A stretch of 64,000 nt of DNA, taken from NCBI GenBank assembly GCA_964020155.1, contig OZ026547.1, positions 2,733,631 through 2,797,630 on the forward strand, given 5' to 3'. The notes under the pieces are model-generated. The model did no database searches. It had not been told where the DNA came from and saw only the letters and a list, made by a program, of their open reading frames with translations. Made by a program: the position numbers and the translations under genes. Below, piece after piece: positions 56,600 to 64,000 of the stretch. This stretch comes from Chondrilla cf. caribensis. Its lineage: Eukaryota > Porifera > Demospongiae > Chondrillida > Chondrillidae. Every line of letters starts with the position of its first letter. The first letter of the stretch is position 1.

Positions 56600-56880
56600 A
56601 ATGCTGTTATTACTTCCGATTGATATAGAAGATTGTGCATATATTTCACTATAATACCAGACACCAGGAAGAGAATTGTATCATCAAAATTGTCTCTAAT
56701 GACCAGTTGTATCATAACTGGTATGTATTTTTTTTTCTTTCTAACACATGCATACAACTATACATGCATGTACATGCACACTCAGTTTTTATTTGTGCTG
56801 CATTTGGGGTCATGCTCACCTACCGATCATTCCCAGGCTATACCACCATTTTATCCTTATATCTCCAAGGCTTGAATGAA
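56600..56880. repeat. Dispersed repeat R2, copy 1
   Basis: ACTTCCGATTGATATAGAAG, CACTATAATACCAGACACC, CCAGTTGTATCATAACTGG and TCCCAGGCTATACCACCATT are shared in order with 62222-62500. A short match also occurs at 27780-27800. Confidence 0.8.
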
Positions 56881-58240
56881 CAGGGGATTTCCTTTCTACA
56901 AATACTTCTAAATGTCTGTGTACACAAGCTATACGGAATCTATCAAAACTATCAGTATCAAACAATTCATGCTTGTATATTTGCTGGACATATACAAAAT
57001 AGGGACCCTCCTTATTCACTTTCACGCTAACAGAACTGCATCTCAACAGAATACATCACCATACATAATATTATGGGTGAAGTTGCATGGGAGCTTATCC
57101 ATCTTCTGCACGAACCATAATTTCACACCATGCATTATGTATTACGAGAGAATTGTGCTGGATTCAGTTCTCATGCATTTATTACTGTAAACTTACAAGA
57201 GTATCCAGGTCCATATCATCTCCATAGGGCAAAATACGAGTTGAGCATATGTCCAGCTCGGCAAAATTGCGCGGGAACCAAGGTACTGAGGCATCTAATG
57301 TGGAAGGAGCATCATCACATCAGAACATAACAACAACCCAGTGGCATATATATATAATATTATATATTACGTATATAACGATATTCCAGTGAATTGGATG
57401 GTTGTGTCATGAAATGTTAGGAAGTGTTAACATTATTATACACTTGAGCATGTAGAGTAAGTAAATACAGCAAAATTACAGGAAATTAAATGAACACAAA
57501 CTCAGTCAGTAAATTTTTGATAATCTATAGTACCATGCATGGTATTGTGGATTAAGGAGCTCTGTTGGGATATTTCATTCTACCATACCATTTGTATGCC
57601 TCAATAAAGATACACACAGAACTGACACTATACCTAGGGTCCAATGGATATGGATGTGGTAGATAAATGAAAATGGAAATTAAATACAATAAATGCGTAC
57701 AATATACAGATAGCTGCGAGTACCATCTTGATAGACATATGCATTATAATAAGCATCATTTTGTGGCATTTGAGGATGATCATCAATACATACACAATAT
57801 ACATATTATAGAGATCATTGAGAATTACATGTCTAAGAAACTTGAGCAAACACATCTAAGATAAGGCTCTGCACAAAGTGCTACTAGAGTAGAATTGAAG
57901 ATTCTAGCTAGACTAGACCTCTAGAGTGTAGAGTCATGAACTAGAATTAAAGCGTGGAGTTTCAAAACTAGAAGCATTTGACACATCTCATCTGTGGCAG
58001 TCATTGCTTGGAATCCTCCTTTTGATCACATATCAAACTTGAACAATCCATTGGTCATTTCAGTTCTGAGTTGAAGCGTAATAGAGTTAATGGGGATAAC
58101 CCTCTAATTTACATCAGTTCAATAATGCTGTTATATTTGGCGGGATAAAACAATAAATAACGCCCACGTCTTAAGTTTGTCGGCCAATCAGTTTGCAGTT
58201 TTTGAAAAATGGCGGCACGATTGTCTATAAAATACGTCCT
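56881..58240. other. Intergenic, no gene recognised
   Basis: AT-rich. An inverted TATATAATATTATATA tract is near 57350. I see no splice-consistent coding region or known repeat. Confidence 0.5.
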
Positions 58241-59225
58241 ATCGCCTCCATTTTCTTTGTGAGTAGATCCGTGCTGGGGAAGCTGCAGATGCTGGAGGAT
58301 TCGAATTGGAGGGGGTGCCCCAAGCGCAAGCGTGGTTAGCTGTTCTACCCTCTCCTTCTTCGGTTCGCTGTTTGATCACGCATGGAGTTCACACGTCCCG
58401 GTCTCCTGTAAGTCGTCGGGTCTCTCGAGTGTTCTTGGACGAGGTTTGGGCGTCCGTCCTCTTCGGAGGCGGTCGGTGCCTGGGATCATGGTCGGCTAGT
58501 CTCCCCTAGGGGTCCTGTAAGTAGATTCCTACGAAGGCTATGTTGTTGGAACCACACGGCTCTCTGCTCACCACCCTTTTCCCTTTATTATTGCCTTCGG
58601 GCGCACGCACGTAAGTTAGGCCGTGCCTTTATATTTACATTTACGTTGCATACACTTTACTATGCACACACTGCGCCTTGCACACACCCTCCTATACACA
58701 CAGTATGCGCACGCGCGGCACTGTAGGGTCCAGACATGCTACACTAGTTTAGGTTTTGGGCCCTACCGGGGAGTCTCTTGTCATCGTGTTGAGGAAGCTG
58801 CTGCGCTGTTTGATGTGTGTCCTGCCGGCCTGACTCTGATGATTACCGATGTCAAGTCAGTTCATCTCTGTCTTCTGGTCCGTGGATTGGTGGTAAACCC
58901 GTGATTCTTGGGTCTCTGGGCTCATGAAGCTGTCAAGTCACAAGGGACCGCATCGGTGACTGGCGCCCGTGATACTCGGTGTGCCAGACGTAAAAGATCA
59001 CGGCTCTGAAATCTGGACCTCCCAAGAAGCCAGTCTACCACCCTAACATTGGATGATGGCTTGATGTTGACTACACGCGAGATGACATCAACAGCTGAGG
59101 CATGGTGGCAAGTGGCATGTTCTCCTCGGCCGCGGGGCATGAAGCACCTCCCCGTCCTCGTCGGATGCCCTGGGCACACGTGAAGTGTGGCGAAGAGAGG
59201 TGTAATCCAGTTGAATTTCATTGTA
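58240..59225. other. GC-richer island of unknown nature
   Basis: About 1 kb clearly richer in GC and CpG than its surroundings. It starts with CTATAAAATACG (TATA-like, 58226-58237) preceded by AATGGCGGCACGATTG, and continues with GGGGTGCCCCAAGCG and TCTTCGGAGGCGGTCGG. TGGCGCCCGTGA at 58961 looks like a tRNA-primer site of an LTR element, but no terminal repeats or pol sequence are seen. It could be a host promoter and first exon, or a retroelement piece. Confidence 0.35.
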
Positions 59226-59692
59226 ATAATTTTTATTATTGCTGTACATAAGTGTGTACATAAACTAATATTACATTATTACAGATTATTTGCAATCAAC
59301 ATTTTAATGAATTTGATTATCAATTAACATTATGATGGTTGACTTCTATATAATTTTCGTCGTGGACACACCAAATTGCTGCTAGATTTGACATACAAGT
59401 ATAGTATGTGAGTACATTATAATAATTATTATTACACACACATACATACCTGCTATACTATATAGCTCGAGTCTGAAGAATAGTTACATTGTAGTACACA
59501 CACAAATACGTATGTACTACACACGCACATATGCTTGTGTTTGTGTGTACATGCTTGTGCGTGTACATACATACGTATGTTTATGTTTTAAGGGGTATAA
59601 ATGGGTGTGCATGTATAACATAATATTACATAATGTGCTTTTATGCATACGTGCATGTGTGTATATGTGTGCGTGCACATTTGTGTGTGTGG

Positions 59693-59729
<37 letters not shown>

Positions 59730-60171
59730 TGCGCATGCGTGCATGTGTATGTGTGTGTATATGCATGTGTGTGTGTGTACGTACGTATGTTTATGCCTTA
59801 GGGAATTCGAAGTATAAATGAGTCTCAGAGTGCATGTATATAATATTGTATGCGTGCATTTTATACATATTATGTGTATATTATATTATTATATACGTGT
59901 GTTTGTGCGTGTGCATATGTATGTATGTTTGTGTTTATGTGCGTGTATTTTGTGTGTGTATTACATGCATGCGTATGCATACGTGTGTATACATATGTAT
60001 ATTATGTGCAAATAACATTAACTAGATATGAGCTGTAAAAGTTAATGTTGGCTCTTAACGGCTATGGTGCGTAATTTAAAATTCTATAATTAATAATTAT
60101 GCATGTGCCTAGAAAGTAAGTAATTGAATGTGGAATCAATGTTTATGAGATGAATTGAAATAAATATTGTT
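59226..60171. repeat. Low-complexity TG/CA, TATG-rich tract
   Basis: CA run at 59696-59727 within a broader region of GTGTGTAC, CATACGTATGT and GTTTATG words. Two similar halves (59500-59610 and 59750-59950). Open frames here are artefacts of low complexity. Confidence 0.7.
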
Positions 60172-60793
60172 TTACTTTAGTTTTTGAAGGGCATCGGTGA
60201 GCGTAAACATATCCTGCCTGATGTCATGACTGAGCTTCAGTATCTGCTCCTTGGTGTCCAGTATCTCAATGCACTGGATGTAGGGGTTGTAGCGGGCGGT
60301 GAAGGGTCTGGGAATGGTGGCAGCATAACTCCTGTACAATGAGAAGTAGACATGTGTCACATGCACGCGTATCTGAAGCGAATCACAAATATTATAATGA
60401 TACTCAAATGATGTTATACAGTAACTTCTCTGACACACATACACATAATTATAACTGCTGTACAATGAGATGTAGACATGTATCACATGAACGCGTATCT
60501 GAAGTGAATCACAAATATTATAGTTACACTCAAATGATGTTATACAGTAACCTCTCTGACACACATACACATAATTAAAACTCCTGTACAATGAGATGTA
60601 GACATGTATCACATGAACGCGTATCTGAAGTGAACACAAATAATATAAGATTATTGCTACAGTCAAATGTTAGGAGTGCGGATGTGCATGTAGGACGGTT
60701 ATATAGCAAATAGTGAAATGTTGGGAATGGTAGAGAAACACCCATCAATAGAGGAGAGTGCAGTTTATATACGTATACGTACATATATGCATC

Positions 60794-60830
<37 letters not shown>

Positions 60831-60903
60831 TAATATTATGCATGAGTGTTATAATGTGTATGTTCACATACAGGCAACATGCACACATACACACAATCGC
60901 ATG

Positions 60904-60964
<61 letters not shown>

Positions 60965-61790
60965 CAACATACACACACACAACAACAACACACACGTACT
61001 TCACTTTGTCCGTGGCATCTTGAAAGCTCTCAGCCAGAAAGTAACAAGACTGCATCCCTTCAAGTATATACTTCTGACTGAAAGTCTTGGTTAGCTCAAA
61101 GGGTCTAATGTCTTGATTGTCCGTGAGACAACGCTGGATAGAGAAAAGCAGTAGCTATCATTATACAAAACATACAGTGTATATTTACAGTACTGTACTG
61201 TATATTATAAAGTACACACTGTACACACAGCGTATAATATACTGTTCAAACAATACATACAGTACCACAGTACATTCGTACACACGGCACATACAGAATA
61301 CACAGAGTGCACACAGTACACATAGAATACATAGTACACACTGTCACAGTATATACAGTCTATACCGTACACATAATACACACAGTACATACAGTACACA
61401 CAGTTATTTTTTTAATTTTTTTCATAGTATTATTATTAAAATAGTACACACAGTACATGCAGTAATATAATATTATATTTTTGCATAAAGTGGATAATTG
61501 TATGAAATCAAAATGTATGATGTGACAGTACACACGTACATACAGTACACACAGTACACGCAGCACACACAGTACACACAGCACATACAGTACATACAGT
61601 ATATACAGTAAACACATTATTATACAGCACACACGGCACACACAGTACACACAACACACACAGTACACACAGTACACACAGTACATAATCGAACCTGAAG
61701 TTCTCCAAACGAGGACAGGAGTCCTGCTCCATAAGCCTTGGTCTTACCATTCTCCTTACACAAGCCAAACTCAATAGTGAACCAGTACAA
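60172..61790 (-). CDS. PAH: Phenylalanine hydroxylase, last three exons (partial)
   Basis: Exons on the - strand: 61790-61695, 61133-61000 and 60331-60172 (TAA at 60174-60172). They read [52 protein letters not shown] to [13 protein letters not shown]; and [20 protein letters not shown] to DALQKLK. These match the C-terminal catalytic and tetramerisation parts of phenylalanine hydroxylase, a pterin- and iron-dependent cytosolic enzyme that makes tyrosine. The Glu in YWFTIEFG is the third iron ligand; the two His ligands lie in exons beyond the window. ATIPRPF favours PAH over tryptophan or tyrosine hydroxylase. Splice positions after FGELQ and at KVK agree with those of vertebrate PAH. The last acceptor is multiplied by a 126-bp tandem repeat. 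Confidence 0.93.
60327..60640 (-). repeat. 126-bp tandem repeat carrying the last PAH splice acceptor, 2.5 units
   Basis: AACT(C/G)CTGTACAATGAGA starts at 60327, 60453 and 60579, an exact 126-bp period. On the - strand each unit ends in CATTGTACAG, the acceptor of the final PAH exon. The unit is 42 codons long and open in the exon's frame. Confidence 0.93.
60792..60830. repeat. (ATA)n microsatellite
   Basis: About 12 AAT/ATA units in the PAH intron. Confidence 0.95.
60904..60962. repeat. (CA)n microsatellite
   Basis: CA tract in the PAH intron, 40 bp from the donor of the penultimate exon. Confidence 0.95.
61195..61685. repeat. Degenerate ACACAGTAC repeat in the PAH intron
   Basis: Words of 8-10 bp such as GTACACACA and GTACATACA repeat irregularly, interrupted by a T-rich stretch at 61400-61440. 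It fills most of the intron between the exons at 61000-61133 and 61695-61790. Confidence 0.8.
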
Positions 61791-62220
61791 CTAAATGTGG
61801 GGTATGGATGTACTAATAGTATTATATACAGTATACGTATAAATAATTATAGTTGTATAGAAATATATAGTTATCCACATACATTGTATGCATACAGATA
61901 GTATACATATACATGTACAGGAATGTTTACAATCGAACACAACACAATGCTAGTCCCCATGTACAGTGAGTATGACTGATAGAGAATTTGAAGTTATGGG
62001 GGGAGGGGGGGGGTATTGATTTGTGTATGTAGCCACACTCAATGACCTTGCTGTTTTGTTACAATATTTTGATCTGCTATGTCATGGCAAGCTAGAATGG
62101 CAAACAGTGATATCAAGTCCAGATTAGGATGTATGTGTACGTATGTACATGAGGTTCATTGAAAGGTTCCATACCATATGTACTGTACATGCAGTATTAA
62201 TCATTGTAATACATATACAT
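61791..62220. other. Presumed PAH intron, no exon seen
   Basis: The next upstream PAH exon (iron-binding histidines) would be expected further right on the - strand. I could not find it before the window edge. Confidence 0.5.
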
Positions 62221-62221
62221 A

Positions 62222-62500
62222 CTTGTTACTTCCGGTTGATAAAGGAGGCTGTGGCTATATCACTATAATATATACCAGACACCTGGAAGAGAATCTTATC
62301 CTCTGATGTCTCTAACGACCAGCCAGTTGTATCATAGCTGGTATGTAGCCATCTTTGGAACACATGCACTCAACTATTATGCATGTACATGCACACTCAG
62401 TTTTATTTCTGCTGCATTTTGAGTCATGCTCACTTACCGATCATTCCCAGGCTATACCACCATTTTATCCTTATATCCCCAAGGCTTGAATGAACAGGGT
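62222..62500. repeat. Dispersed repeat R2, copy 2
   Basis: Matches 56600-56880 in order over about 280 bp. Confidence 0.8.
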
Positions 62501-62960
62501 TGAATGAACAAACAACATTTGATACATATTATCAATCTAGAAGGAATTGATTTTTAGGGAATTTGATGTAATGATGCAATTTGAATTTTGTCTCATCTTC
62601 ATACAATTGGGCCTAGGGTGGTAGTTTTAGGCAATGTGAATATTGTTGAACTTTGCTGTCCTGTTTACACCAATCAGGGACACTACCCAAAGGAGTGTTA
62701 TTGGGGGAATTTCATTTGTACAGTACTCATTATACTTTGGGAACAGGAACAGCTTATGGTAACTATGAATAATTTTATGGTAAATTTTGGGTCACTAAAT
62801 GTAAATACTTTGAGTAGTACACACTACTGGTTAGTACACACTCCTGGTCAGTACACAGTCTCAGTTAGTACACAGTCTACATTTGTACACACACTACACT
62901 ACACCAGTAACTGTCTCGTTTTGATTGGCACCTGAAAGTGAACATAAATATCAAAAAAAT
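62501..62960. other. Spacer with short GTACACA repeats
   Basis: TTAGTACACAC(T/A) words recur at 62820-62890. No gene is seen. Confidence 0.5.
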
Positions 62961-62969
62961 TATATAATT

Positions 62970-62992
62970 ATGTGTGTGTATGTGCGTGTGTG

Positions 62993-63055
<63 letters not shown>
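62970..63055. repeat. (GT)n microsatellite
   Basis: GT tract on the left side of the LINE fragment. Confidence 0.95.
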
Positions 63056-63056
<1 letters not shown>

Positions 63057-63068
63057 TGCATGTGTGTT

Positions 63069-63320
63069 GTTGGGGTGACGCTCTGGGAGAGGAAGAGAAA
63101 TGTTGACATCCTGGAGGAAGCTGATGAATTACAAGTAGAAGAACAGCTGCGCCATAAGCGGTTGCAGTGGTTTGGTCACCTTCAGAGAATGCCGAAAAAC
63201 CGGCCACAGAAGCAGGTTCTGAGGTGCCGACCACATGGAAAGAAGCGGAAACCTAGAGGAACCTCGCAGCGTTGGATAGAAATCATTCACAAGGACCTGT
63301 CCAACCTTCCAGCAGAGGAG
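63069..63320 (+). mobile_element. LINE reverse-transcriptase C-terminal remnant
   Basis: The frame reads RNVDILEEADELQVEEQLRH, KRLQWFGHLQRMPKNRPQKQ and GKKRKPRGTSQRWIEIIHKD. The pattern RLxWFGHxxRM...GKRxxGRPxxRW is the hallmark tail of non-LTR reverse transcriptases of the CR1/RTE-like type. The rest of the element is absent and both sides are GT microsatellite. Confidence 0.8.
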
Positions 63321-63324
63321 GTGT

Positions 63325-63414
<90 letters not shown>

Positions 63415-63442
63415 ATGTGTGTTCATGTGCGTATGTGTGTGG

Positions 63443-63495
<53 letters not shown>

Positions 63496-63536
63496 ATGTG
63501 TGTGCATGTGCGTATGTGTGTGGTGTGTGCGTGTGC

Positions 63537-63614
<78 letters not shown>

Positions 63615-63704
63615 ATGTGTGTGCATGTGCGTATGTGTGTGGTGTGTGCGTGTGCGCGTGTGTGTGTGTTTGCATGTGTGTGCACATGCATACGTGTGTT
63701 GTGT

Positions 63705-63742
<38 letters not shown>

Positions 63743-63743
63743 C

Positions 63744-63819
<76 letters not shown>

Positions 63820-63835
63820 ATGTGCATGTGTGTAT
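63321..63835. repeat. (GT)n microsatellite with repeated GCATGTGTG interruptions
   Basis: About 515 bp. A higher-order unit with TGTGCATGTGCGTATGTGTG recurs near 63415, 63495 and 63615, so the tract also expanded by larger duplications. Confidence 0.95.
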
Positions 63836-64000
63836 AAGATTAACATGTACAATATTGCAGGTATGGTATAGGAATCCGTACTGAGCCACAGAAACCATGG
63901 AAATGATGTTTAAAATTGTTGTGGACAACTAGTGTCTACCACAAAGTTTTGTTATCACCACAAATGGTCAATTAGTCTCAGTGAGGTCAAGTATAATGTG
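63836..64000. other. Right edge of the window
   Basis: Short unique sequence. No feature is seen. Confidence 0.4.

Noticed and set aside
58961..58972. TGGCGCCCGTGA as a primer-binding site of an LTR retrotransposon
   Set aside because: No paired long terminal repeats and no gag or pol sequence nearby. The motif alone is too short.
58922..59221. 99-codon open frame on the - strand in the GC-rich island
   Set aside because: I recognise no family and see no splice or promoter support. GC-rich sequence gives long open frames by chance.
62925..63884. Open frames of 100-319 codons of CV or HT repeats
   Set aside because: Translations of GT/CA microsatellite. Only the middle part, 63069-63320, has a real similarity, to a LINE reverse transcriptase tail.
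1..64000. tRNA, rRNA or snRNA genes
   Set aside because: I looked for tRNA box motifs and rRNA or snRNA cores by eye and found none that I could support. A covariance-model scan would be needed to exclude them.

Overview
The window is animal (metazoan) nuclear DNA. It has spliced genes with GT-AG introns, TATA-box promoters, an animal-type phenylalanine hydroxylase gene end, a Penelope-like retroelement, many CA/GT microsatellites and much duplicated non-coding sequence. The species cannot be fixed from sequence alone. Secreted fibrinogen-domain genes beside a collagen-like family that I associate with sponges and cnidarians make an early-branching invertebrate, plausibly a sponge, my best guess (an inference).

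The main content, about 2-56 kb, is a one-directional (+ strand) cluster of fibrinogen-related genes. Each intact gene has two exons: a short exon coding a signal peptide, then a phase-1 intron that splits a Cys codon, then one exon holding the whole fibrinogen C-terminal (FBG) domain. Six copies look intact: 9.2-10.5, 14.8-16.8, 35.3-36.2, 45.5-46.4, 49.4-50.8 and 53.6-55.6 kb. They form two interleaved subfamilies with different signal peptides, promoters, 3' flanks and cysteine patterns. Type 1 starts MINF; type 2 starts MTMENLL and has two extra cysteines. At least twelve further loci are broken copies or fragments, including a third subtype that survives here only as pseudogenes. Two single-exon genes at 25.2 and 39.8 kb code for secreted collagen-like, coiled-coil proteins of 376 aa and are recent duplicates with confined blocks of divergence. 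Together the products look like a set of secreted, rapidly diversifying recognition lectins; this role is inferred from family membership.

The cluster grew by segmental duplication. One block of about 2 kb is present three times (6.0-8.3, 36.6-38.7, 43.2-45.0 kb), a repeat of 0.4-0.6 kb is present six times, and the 3' flanks of type 2 genes are duplicated together with candidate first exons. A 41-bp minisatellite rich in the palindrome TGTACA occurs in six places, and five of them directly abut truncated FBG coding sequence.

The - strand carries traces of unrelated genes: a candidate first exon at 0.5 kb, a broken BEACH-domain (WDFY3-like) gene at 3.1-3.7 kb, isolated exon-like pieces at 17.8, 31.2 and 33.0 kb, and the last three exons of a phenylalanine hydroxylase gene at 60.2-61.8 kb.

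Mobile DNA includes a 5'-truncated Penelope-like element (18.58-22.13 kb). It is interrupted by a 2.86-kb DNA transposon with CACAG termini and a TTG target duplication, which itself carries a four-exon gene of unknown origin and a 128-bp tandem array. There are also foldback elements, a hAT-like MITE and a LINE reverse-transcriptase remnant at 63.1-63.3 kb. I saw no tRNA, rRNA or CRISPR.
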